Shown here: piece by piece, positions 1 to 6,559 of the stretch
Layout: each line of letters starts with the position of its first letter
Numbering within the stretch: position 1 is the first letter of the stretch
Source of the DNA: Spirochaetales bacterium
GTDB lineage: Bacteria; Spirochaetota; Spirochaetia; SZUA-6; JAFGRV01
Reading direction: 5' to 3'
Assembly: GCA_016930085.1 (NCBI GenBank)
Contig: JAFGHO010000117.1
Location: forward strand, 1-64,000
DNA: 64,000 nucleotides
The notes under the pieces: generated by a model
What the model saw: only the letters and a program-made list of their open reading frames with translations
Told to the model about the DNA's origin: nothing
The model's database searches: none
Made by a program: the position numbers and the translations under genes

Positions 1-84
1 ATAATTCAGCATTTACCGGGTAGAAATAGATTAATTTCTCTCTATACGAATCAATATTCACCATTTTGGATACTTCGACTTTAA
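1..84 (+). CDS. 3' end of a gene paralogous to the protein at 11963-12505 (partial)
   Basis: The first 27 codons of the window, in frame 1 and ending in TAA at 82-84, encode the C-terminal tail of a protein. This tail matches the C-terminus of the complete minus-strand gene at 11963-12505 at 22 of 27 positions, including the shared ending YSPFWILRL. The family is not one I recognise. The rest of the gene lies left of the window, so its start and domain content are unknown. The match at both protein and DNA level makes this a true gene end rather than a chance open frame. Confidence 0.8.
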   Translation: MIQHLPGRNRLISLYTNQYSPFWILRL

Positions 85-223
85 AAAACACATCTATAAA
101 CCACACACCCGCTTCCCATACCTCCATATCGGATCAAACAGAATAATCATGCGTAGACAAGTAAGAAAAAATCACACATAAACCGCTAATCCCGATAAAC
201 TAAAACGGTGCCAGGAAAAAAAT

Positions 224-252
224 TTGCTTTCCTGATCCATCCATGATATAAT
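224..252 (+). promoter_or_regulatory. sigma-70-type promoter for the receiver protein
   Basis: A TTGCTT -35 box (224-229) lies 17 nt from a perfect TATAAT -10 box (247-252) preceded by TGA, an extended -10. The predicted start near 259 leaves a leader of about 28 nt that carries the AAGGAG ribosome-binding site at 271-276. Confidence 0.7.
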
Positions 253-287
253 AGAAAACCGTTATATATAAAGGAGAAATATCCGCC

Positions 288-740
288 ATGGAAAATACGG
301 TGACAAAAAACAGGTGTCACATATTGCTTGTTGAAGACAATGAACGTGACATCATCCTCACAAAAGAAGCCTTTAAAGATAATAACATGACATACAGCCT
401 TTTCGTTGCAAAAAACGGTATCGAAGCACTCTCTTTCCTCAGAAGAGAAGATGGCTATGAAAATGTACCGAGACCGGACATCATCCTGCTCGATCTGAAC
501 ATGCCCGGTAAAAGCGGTTTCGACGTTCTTAAAGAAATCAAGAGTGATCGGAATTATCGATCCATTCCAGTGGCGATATTTTCCAATTCAAGCAATGAAG
601 ACGACATTATGGCCAGTTACAATGATTACGCGAACTGTTTTATTACAAAACCCGTCGATTACGAGCAATTAATCACTGTTATTCGGATATTTTTTAATTT
701 CTGGGTCGATACGGTAAAACTTCCCCCCCATAAGAAATAA
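288..740 (+). CDS. single-domain response regulator (Rcp1/CheY-like receiver)
   Basis: A 150-residue protein that is a receiver domain with no output domain. It would be phosphorylated by a sensor kinase and act by protein contact in the cytoplasm. The acidic pair E16/D17, phospho-acceptor D69 in IILLDLNMP, switch Ser near 100 and K121 in the TKP motif are all present, so it should be competent for phosphorylation. The insertion after the second helix (REDGYENVPRPD) is typical of the Rcp1-like branch often paired with phytochrome or hybrid kinases. No kinase gene is nearby, so its partner is unknown. The ATG is supported by AAGGAG 11 nt upstream and a strong promoter. It appears to be a single-gene unit. 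Confidence 0.9.
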   Translation: MENTVTKNRCHILLVEDNERDIILTKEAFKDNNMTYSLFVAKNGIEALSFLRREDGYENVPRPDIILLDLNMPGKSGFDVLKEIKSDRNYRSIPVAIFSNSSNEDDIMASYNDYANCFITKPVDYEQLITVIRIFFNFWVDTVKLPPHKK

Positions 741-833
741 TTGCTGCTCATTCTCCCGCCCTTCTAACGTCTTTAGAATTTCACAATCGCGCCATGCCGG
801 TTATCGTGATGAGATATCCAAAGCGGCCGGGTT

Positions 834-1085
834 TTAATAGCCCGGTCGCTCTTTACGCGGACGGGCATCGTCGACTTTCAGCACTCTTCCCTTGAATTCG
901 GTTCCGTTTAGTGCGTTCTTCGCATTTTCCGCTTCTTCCGTTCCAGCCATTTCGACAAATCCGAATCCCTTCCCCTCGATAATCTTGACATACTTGACTT
1001 CCCCATACTGACTGAAAAGATCTTTCAGTTCAGTATAATCAACCGAATAATCAAGATTCCCGACATAGAGTTTATTGGTCTGCAT
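834..1085 (-). CDS. RRM-type RNA-binding protein
   Basis: An 83-residue protein made of one RNA-recognition motif. RNP2 is LYVGNL (residues 6-11) and RNP1 is KGFGFVEM (39-46), with the two aromatic residues that stack on RNA bases. A short basic tail (RPRKERPGY) follows, as in the glycine-poor bacterial Rbp proteins of cyanobacteria and spirochaetes. Such proteins bind single-stranded RNA and are often induced by cold. The ATG is preceded by a clear GGAGG. A consensus promoter about 200 nt upstream predicts a long leader. It is a single-gene unit. Confidence 0.93.
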   Translation of the reverse strand: MQTNKLYVGNLDYSVDYTELKDLFSQYGEVKYVKIIEGKGFGFVEMAGTEEAENAKNALNGTEFKGRVLKVDDARPRKERPGY

Positions 1086-1286
1086 AAACTTCCTCCGATA
1101 TCATATTTCTTTTAATATTTTGGAGAAAACCGATGCAGTAAACTCCATAGTCTTAAAAGAAACAAAAAATAATGTTAACATCCCGAAAACAGGGGCTGCT
1201 TTCCTCTATTCCCAAGCTGTATCACCTTATCTCTACGCCCGCTTCATTTATGGGCTTTCCGACATCATATATAATGTCTACATCGA
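1086..1286 (-). promoter_or_regulatory. long 5' leader of the RRM gene
   Basis: About 200 nt separate the predicted transcription start (near 1286) from the RRM start codon at 1085. The stretch has no convincing reading frame and is AT-rich near both ends. Long leaders are typical of cold-regulated mRNAs. The regulatory role is an inference; no known riboswitch was recognised. Confidence 0.4.
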
Positions 1287-1292
1287 TACAAA

Positions 1293-1321
1293 ATTTTACA
1301 ATACATTCCCTGTTTTGTCAA
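1293..1321 (-). promoter_or_regulatory. sigma-70-type promoter for the RRM gene
   Basis: Reading on the minus strand, a perfect TTGACA (1321-1316) is followed after 17 nt by TAAAAT (1298-1293). This is among the best promoter matches in the window, and it faces the RRM gene with no other gene between. Confidence 0.65.
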
Positions 1322-1322
1322 T

Positions 1323-1450
1323 AATATTTTGCTCGAGGCACTCTCCTCGCCGGGAACGACCGGTTTGATGATGAAGAGGGAATCGTCCACGCTGCGTCCG
1401 ATACCCCGTTTATCATTGACTGCGTCTTTAATTATCGGTTTATCAATCGT
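1323..1450 (-). other. coding-like remnant beyond the membrane-protein stop codon
   Basis: Just after the stop of the 1443-1853 gene, the minus strand holds an open frame shifted relative to that gene. It reads IDKPIIKDAVNDKRGIGRS and continues to GEESASS before entering the RRM promoter. It has no start codon, and its base composition is GC-richer than the leader next to it, like coding DNA. It could be a C-terminal extension of the membrane protein lost by frameshift, or a decayed gene. Confidence 0.25.
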
Positions 1451-1853
1451 AGCGTTTCAAAATCACGAAAATTGCCGCCCCGATAACGAGTTCGACCGAA
1501 AGAATAAGAAGCCAGACCATGAAGTTTTCAAAACTGGTCGTCATTTTCGTGAAACCCTGAAAAAATCTCGTAATAACGATCCTGATGATCCAGATGATAA
1601 AAATTATGAGACTCGTGATCGCCGTATATTTCCTTGCTTTCAGGAAAAAGACACCCAGAAGAAGAACGATACCGCAAATAATCTCGACCACACCGAATGA
1701 TATCTCGACGGCAATACTCGTCCCCCCACCCATTGAAAACATATCCTCGTCGATACGGGTAGAAACGCCGCAAATACCGAGGGCGATAAAAAAAATCGCG
1801 AGCATTATTCTCAGAATCAAAAGCGAATTGACATTTTCTGCAAGCTTTGCCAT
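1443..1853 (-). CDS. small four-helix membrane protein
   Basis: A 136-residue integral membrane protein with about four hydrophobic segments, at roughly residues 12-31, 46-69, 76-97 and 112-133. It resembles DoxX/DUF-type small inner-membrane proteins in layout, but no diagnostic motif is visible, so no function is proposed. The start was set at the ATG at 1853-1851 because AAAAGGAG lies 7 nt upstream; the longer frame to 1871 would place this site inside the gene. A coding-like stretch follows its stop codon in another frame, so the C-terminus may be frameshifted. Confidence 0.65.
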   Translation of the reverse strand: MAKLAENVNSLLILRIMLAIFFIALGICGVSTRIDEDMFSMGGGTSIAVEISFGVVEIICGIVLLLGVFFLKARKYTAITSLIIFIIWIIRIVITRFFQGFTKMTTSFENFMVWLLILSVELVIGAAIFVILKRYD

Positions 1854-1981
1854 TGCTATTCTCCTTTTCATAATTTGTTTCCCATTTACAAAAGGGTTAT
1901 AAGGAGTATGGGGAATTCATGTGATTAATGCAATATTTTGAAACAATATTCTTTCACTTTTTCCTCATTCAACCGCTTTCT

Positions 1982-2036
1982 GGGACGGAGGTTGGAGAAA
2001 ACAGCATCAGGCCGTAAAAAGCGGGGACAGAGGTTG
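1982..2036. repeat. pair of 13-bp direct repeats GGGACRGAGGTTG
   Basis: GGGACGGAGGTTG (1982-1994) and GGGACAGAGGTTG (2024-2036) differ at one base and are spaced 42 nt apart. Both lie between the end of the phosphonate operon and the membrane protein gene. Both are followed by A-rich DNA. They may be a fragment of a dispersed intergenic repeat; no transposase is nearby. Confidence 0.45.
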
Positions 2037-2056
2037 AAAAAAAAATAATGCCGGAC

Positions 2057-3196
2057 TCACACCGATGCTTGCGGCAACATTTCCCGAATCAACCCTTCTT
2101 CTACCCGTCTCGGATTGTTGGCAAGTCGCTCTAGGTTTACTCTGGAAAGCCATGCATCAACATCGCCTTTGGTTTCCAGGCCGATCTTCGCCATCGCTGT
2201 TTCGAGTCCGATTTCCCGCATCAACCTCTCGATTTTTTCTCGCGCTTCTTCCGCGGTTTCAGTGCCGATGGATGTCAGCAACAAGCGCATAGTCTTTTTT
2301 ACATAACCGCATCCTCGTTTGTCTGTAACATCTTCTTCTGTTACCAGATTATTGTATACGATAAATCGTCCGAGCATGAGTCCTACGGCATGACCGTGCG
2401 GGATATGATATTTCTTCGTCAGGTAATAAGAAAAGGCATGAGGAGCGGTCGTTTTCGTGATATTGATCGCCTTGCCTGAAAGATGCGCGGCAAGGGCCAT
2501 CTTCTCTCTGCTATCGTTGTCCGGTGTAAGTACCGCTTTTTTCAGGTTATCGAATGCGAGGCTTATCGCCTGCTTTGCGTATTCGGCGGATTGTCGATTC
2601 GATTGAACCGACCAGAAAGACTCGATCCCCTGTGAAAGGGCGTCCATACCAGTTGCCGCGGTTACGGAAGGCGGCATACTGAGGGTGAGTGACGGGTCCA
2701 CGATCGCGTAATCGGGAAGGACGGAAGGAGCCGCTACAGAATACTTTTCTCCATTAATATAGACGACCGCGAAGTGCGTTGACTCGCTTCCGGTCCCCGC
2801 GGTTGTCGGGATCGCGACAAGGGGTATATCGCGGCTTTTCAATGCTTTTTTTTGCGTTATCAGGAGTTCCGGAGACTCAGCATGGTCGGCAAAAACGGCA
2901 ATGAGTTTTGCCATGTCGATCACCGAACCTCCCCCGACAGCGATTACGACATCATGACCGTGCTGTCTGAAAAGAGCAAGCCCACGCTTCACATCTTCTA
3001 TCCGGGGATTTGGATCGAATTCGGAAAAAAACATGATATTGCGATTCCCGATGACCGGTTCAAGCATGTCTTTCGCCCCTGAAGATTCAAACGACATCCG
3101 GTCCGCCACCAGAAATATGTTCGAAAACCGCTTTCCTGTTATTATCTGCTTGAGGCGACCGATACTGCCGTACCCGAAAAAATCAGTCTGGCGCAC
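2057..3196 (-). CDS. iron-type alcohol dehydrogenase, probable phosphonoacetaldehyde reductase
   Basis: A 379-residue group III (Fe-ADH) dehydrogenase, last gene of the phosphonate operon. The NAD(P)-binding signature GGGSVIDMAK lies at 88-97. In this setting the likely reaction is reduction of phosphonoacetaldehyde to 2-hydroxyethylphosphonate in the cytoplasm, as by PhpC and FomC. The metal-site positions expected from FucO are D185, residue 189, H253 and H267. Residue 189 is Gln instead of the usual His (MDALSQGIE). It overlaps the previous gene by 14 nt, which implies translational coupling. The family assignment is firm. The substrate is inferred from the neighbours; another short-chain aldehyde remains possible. 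Confidence 0.85.
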   Translation of the reverse strand: MRQTDFFGYGSIGRLKQIITGKRFSNIFLVADRMSFESSGAKDMLEPVIGNRNIMFFSEFDPNPRIEDVKRGLALFRQHGHDVVIAVGGGSVIDMAKLIAVFADHAESPELLITQKKALKSRDIPLVAIPTTAGTGSESTHFAVVYINGEKYSVAAPSVLPDYAIVDPSLTLSMPPSVTAATGMDALSQGIESFWSVQSNRQSAEYAKQAISLAFDNLKKAVLTPDNDSREKMALAAHLSGKAINITKTTAPHAFSYYLTKKYHIPHGHAVGLMLGRFIVYNNLVTEEDVTDKRGCGYVKKTMRLLLTSIGTETAEEAREKIERLMREIGLETAMAKIGLETKGDVDAWLSRVNLERLANNPRRVEEGLIREMLPQASV

Positions 3197-3917
3197 CCTT
3201 GCCTCCGTCCCCCAGCAGTTTTATTGCAAGCCGGTAGTCTTCTTCCGTATCGATCTCCATGCATACCTCATGATCCAGCGCGACCGGCTCGAGTCCTATT
3301 TTTTCCGAACATTCGTTAAAGGCATTTTCCGCGTATACTTCCGTACGGCCCGAATCGACAAACCTCCTTATCTCCCCAAGCCATATCCCCATCCCATGCA
3401 TGGAAAGCCGGTATAAGGGAAGAAGAAAAACGCAATCGTTCCCGAAAACCCGTGTCCCGATCTCCACGACGATACCATTCGTGATTCTCCCCTTGAAATC
3501 CTTTTCCGGAAGCGGCGCTGCGGGATCGACAATAACCGCGTTATCCGCCGGATGTTTCAGAATCTTTTCACAGACACTCCTTTCCATTATAAGGTCGCCG
3601 TGAAGGAGGAGTAATGAATCGCTTTTCACATATCGTTCGGCAAGAAACATCGAATAAATATAGTTCGTGGAAGCATATACCGGATTGAACACATAGGAAA
3701 CATTCAGGTTTCCGTACTTTTGCAGGACGTACTCCCGGACCAGTCCGTCAAAGGGCCCGAGAGTGATCACAAACTCATCGATGCCGCAGTCAAGGAGGAG
3801 ATCGATCTGGACCGAAAGAATCGTACCCCCCCGAACCTCGAGCAGGCATTTGGGCCTGTCGTCGGTAAGCCTTCCCATCCGCTTTCCGATTCCGGAGTTC
3901 AGTATCAGCGCTTTCAC
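3183..3917 (-). CDS. phosphonate/phosphocholine-type nucleotidyltransferase (PntC/LicC-like)
   Basis: A 244-residue GT-A-fold nucleotidyltransferase of the LicC/MobA type. The N-terminal nucleotide-binding loop is NSGIGKRMGRLTDDRPKCL (7-25), and a metal-binding Asp is likely in LHGDLIM. Relatives transfer CMP from CTP to phosphocholine (LicC) or 2-aminoethylphosphonate (PntC). Between phosphonopyruvate decarboxylase and an alcohol dehydrogenase, the probable substrate is 2-hydroxyethylphosphonate or a related phosphonate, giving an activated donor for a glycan or lipid. The ATG lies 4 nt after the upstream stop, so the gene is co-transcribed and probably coupled. The operon's first gene also carries a nucleotidyltransferase domain, so the two may use different substrates. 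Confidence 0.82.
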   Translation of the reverse strand: MKALILNSGIGKRMGRLTDDRPKCLLEVRGGTILSVQIDLLLDCGIDEFVITLGPFDGLVREYVLQKYGNLNVSYVFNPVYASTNYIYSMFLAERYVKSDSLLLLHGDLIMERSVCEKILKHPADNAVIVDPAAPLPEKDFKGRITNGIVVEIGTRVFGNDCVFLLPLYRLSMHGMGIWLGEIRRFVDSGRTEVYAENAFNECSEKIGLEPVALDHEVCMEIDTEEDYRLAIKLLGDGGKGAPD

Positions 3918-3921
3918 CGGA

Positions 3922-5052
3922 CTATTCTCTCACTCCGAGCCGTTGCATGAACATCCGCTTCAAGTCTTGCGGATGATGATGCGGCCGTCCCAAATCCTTG
4001 CGCGCCCCCTTTTTAACACGAACTTCAAGAAAGGCGGGACCGCCGATCTTTATAAAATCCGGAAAGATCGATTCGAGGTCATCCCGGCAATCCGCTTTTA
4101 CGCAATACCGATAGCCGCACCCGCGCGCGATTTCCACGAGATCGATATCCGTCCCGCAGGTGGGCTGTCCCCCTACCGAATCATGGGCGGCATTATTGAA
4201 AACGATATGGCGGAAATTGGAAGGGGCACACGTCCCATTGATTCCGAGGCTTCCGAGGTGCATTATCACCGAACCGTCCCCGTCAAAGCAATAAACCTGC
4301 CGCTGACGTTGCGCAAGGGCAATTCCAACTGCGATGTGCGATACATGACCCATGGAACCCACGGTCAGAAAATCCCTTTCGTGCCCGAAGCCGCACTCTT
4401 CTCGGTACTCGTACAATTCACGGGATATTTTACCGGTCGTCGAAACGATAACCGCCTCGTCATGCAGTTTTCCCGCGATGAACGAGACCGCCTCTTCCCT
4501 GGTCATCGTCCCTGCCGGGTTTGATCTTCTTTTCAATTCATACGGTGCAAAGGTCCCGATTCTGACGACAAACGCAAAACTCCTCCCCTTTTTCAGTATC
4601 TTTTTCACTTTTTTCATGCCGATTTGAAGCCCTTCGTATGAGTTGGGCATGATATCATACTGAATATCGAGGGTCTCGAGCATGGGAATCGTGATCTTTC
4701 CCATTTTTTTATGCTGCGGTTCGTCTTTTACTCCCGGTTCACCCCTGAATCCGACAAGAAGAAGGAGTGGAAGCGTATAGACGTCAGGGTCGGCGAGGGA
4801 GACTAAAGGATTAACGGCATTTCCGAGTCCCGAGTTCTGCATATAGACCATCGCCGCCTTCCCGGTTCCAAGGTAATGCCCGGAAGCAAGCGCGACCGCT
4901 CCCCCCTCGTTCGCCGTGATGATATGTCGGTCCGGCGGTACCGTATCAGTCACATATGCGCAGAAATCCTTCAGGGTCGAATCCGGAACCCCTGTGTAAA
5001 AATCGATCCCCGCTTCCTTGAGAAGGCGATAAAAATCGCAGGCGTTTATCAT
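3922..5052 (-). CDS. ppd: phosphonopyruvate decarboxylase
   Basis: A 376-residue thiamine-diphosphate enzyme that converts phosphonopyruvate to phosphonoacetaldehyde and CO2. This irreversible step pulls the unfavourable PEP mutase reaction forward. The Glu that activates the cofactor is in NEGGAV (E49). The family motif YMQNSGLGNAVNPL is at 70-83. The ThDP/Mg motif runs from GDG (258-260) to NN (286-287). The length fits Fom2/AepY/Ppd enzymes. The start codon directly abuts the stop of the PEP mutase gene, so the pair is coupled. A broader ThDP decarboxylase role, such as sulfopyruvate, is made unlikely by the adjacent PEP mutase. Confidence 0.93.
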   Translation of the reverse strand: MINACDFYRLLKEAGIDFYTGVPDSTLKDFCAYVTDTVPPDRHIITANEGGAVALASGHYLGTGKAAMVYMQNSGLGNAVNPLVSLADPDVYTLPLLLLVGFRGEPGVKDEPQHKKMGKITIPMLETLDIQYDIMPNSYEGLQIGMKKVKKILKKGRSFAFVVRIGTFAPYELKRRSNPAGTMTREEAVSFIAGKLHDEAVIVSTTGKISRELYEYREECGFGHERDFLTVGSMGHVSHIAVGIALAQRQRQVYCFDGDGSVIMHLGSLGINGTCAPSNFRHIVFNNAAHDSVGGQPTCGTDIDLVEIARGCGYRYCVKADCRDDLESIFPDFIKIGGPAFLEVRVKKGARKDLGRPHHHPQDLKRMFMQRLGVRE

Positions 5053-6351
5053 TTATTTTCCTCCCGGTATAAGCTCCAGAATCTCCCTGATCGGGATACA
5101 CATATCCTCCGCTTCAAGACCTCGGTGATACATGAGAATTTTCTCCGCCGTTCCTTTCATGGCTTTATAGGCGCTTCGAAGGAGATGATTCGCGTAGATC
5201 ACCACACTGATACCCGCAGCGGCAAGTTCGTTCTCGGTAATTGTATTAAAGGTTGTAGGGACGACAAAAAGCGGAACCTTTTCCGTGAAACGGGAAAAAG
5301 CCCGTGCGAACTCGAGAATTTCATCCGGCGATCCGTTTTTACTGTGAATCATGATGCCGTCCGCCCCCGCTTCGATGTATGCCTTTGCCCGGATGACCGC
5401 GTCATCCATGCCGGCTTCGAGAATAAGGCTTTCAATTCTGGCGACAATCATGAAATCATCCGTGATGCGCGCCTTTTTACCGATCGTGATTTTACTGGAA
5501 AAGTTTTCGATCGAATCCTGTGTCTGGGCGACCTCTGTTCCGAAAAGAGAATTTTTTTTAAGACCGATTTTGTCTTCGATGATAATCGCGGACACCCCGA
5601 GGCGTTCGTAGGCACGAACGATAAAAGAAAAATGTTCGGGTTTCCCACCCGTATCGCCGTCGATGATGAGGGGCTTTGTCGTCACATCGAGTATATCATT
5701 GACCGTGTTGAGACGGGAGGTCAGATCCACGAGTTCGATATCCGGTTTGCCTTTTGCCGTCGAATCGGTAAGGCTGCTGATCCAGATGCCGTCGAACTCC
5801 TCCTCGCCTTGATTCTCGTCGACTTTCGTGTGTTCCGCGATAAGACCCGATATACCGTTATGGGCTTCGAGGATCCGGACAATGGGTTTGGCATTGATAA
5901 GCCGTTTAAGCCGCTTTCGCCGGATTTCCGGGGTTGTCGCGATTTCGAGAAGCCCCAGATTCATCGCTCCGGAAGAAAAACCGGGGGTATACGAGGTTTC
6001 GACCAGTTCCCCCCCCCACTCTTTCAGCGTCTCGATCACCTTTTCTCTCACATCTTTCTGCACGCCGACCTGCCAGTCGTCTCCGTGAACGACATAATCG
6101 GGCTTTATCCTTCTCAGGTTTTCCGTATAATCACGGGTTTCCTGCGGAACGACTTCTTCCACGCCTTTGATGTTTTTAATAATCGTTTCACGTTGTCCGT
6201 ACTGCAGATAGGGAAGACGTTTGTATGAGGCGATCGCCTTGTCGGTCAAAAGGCCGACAATGACACGCCCGAGTTTTCTGGCAATATCGATGATATTGAG
6301 ATGTCCCGGATGGATGATATCCGCGCTCATGGCTACATAAACCTTTTTCAT
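5053..6351 (-). CDS. bifunctional cytidylyltransferase-phosphoenolpyruvate mutase (Fom1-like fusion)
   Basis: A 432-residue two-domain protein that starts the phosphonate pathway. Residues 1-135 form a nucleotidyltransferase of the glycerol-3-phosphate cytidylyltransferase type, with the HPGH nucleotide motif at 14-17. Residues 150-432 form PEP mutase, with the diagnostic [10 protein letters not shown] at 259-268 and the metal-binding DGD at 231-233. The mutase rearranges PEP to phosphonopyruvate. In the fosfomycin enzyme Fom1 the N-terminal domain cytidylylates 2-hydroxyethylphosphonate, and the same is inferred here. The start is preceded by AAGGA. It is the first gene of a four-gene minus-strand operon with essentially no gaps. 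Confidence 0.93.
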   Translation of the reverse strand: MKKVYVAMSADIIHPGHLNIIDIARKLGRVIVGLLTDKAIASYKRLPYLQYGQRETIIKNIKGVEEVVPQETRDYTENLRRIKPDYVVHGDDWQVGVQKDVREKVIETLKEWGGELVETSYTPGFSSGAMNLGLLEIATTPEIRRKRLKRLINAKPIVRILEAHNGISGLIAEHTKVDENQGEEEFDGIWISSLTDSTAKGKPDIELVDLTSRLNTVNDILDVTTKPLIIDGDTGGKPEHFSFIVRAYERLGVSAIIIEDKIGLKKNSLFGTEVAQTQDSIENFSSKITIGKKARITDDFMIVARIESLILEAGMDDAVIRAKAYIEAGADGIMIHSKNGSPDEILEFARAFSRFTEKVPLFVVPTTFNTITENELAAAGISVVIYANHLLRSAYKAMKGTAEKILMYHRGLEAEDMCIPIREILELIPGGK

Positions 6352-6393
6352 GGCATATCCTTATTCGTTTTCACGACAAAGTATAAAAATATG

Positions 6394-6423
6394 ATGATAC
6401 TATGGAAGCTATAAATATAGCAA
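6394..6423 (-). promoter_or_regulatory. possible promoter of the phosphonate operon
   Basis: On the minus strand, TTGCTA (6423-6418) is followed after 18 nt by TATCAT (6399-6394). The predicted leader is about 36 nt and includes the AAGGA site before the PEP mutase start. The match is moderate and the spacing one above the optimum. Confidence 0.4.
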
Positions 6424-6509
6424 TACCGACAGGCATGTATTCATGTATCGGGCTTGAACAATCTTCAATAATAATGATAGATTATACCACAGGGAATAGA
6501 AGACGATAT

Positions 6510-6538
6510 TTGACTTTTGGCAGTAATGGTGATACATT
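6510..6538 (+). promoter_or_regulatory. promoter of the giant surface-protein gene
   Basis: TTGACT (6510-6515) and TACATT (6533-6538) are 17 nt apart, and TGA precedes the -10 box (extended -10). The predicted transcript starts about 15 nt before the ATG at 6560. It is divergent from the phosphonate operon promoter 90 nt away. Confidence 0.55.
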
Positions 6539-6559
6539 AATAGTAAAAAAGAAAGTAAA

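Noticed and set aside
1329-1700. 123-codon plus-strand frame
   Set aside because: Antisense shadow of the membrane-protein gene, which has a better start and helix pattern.
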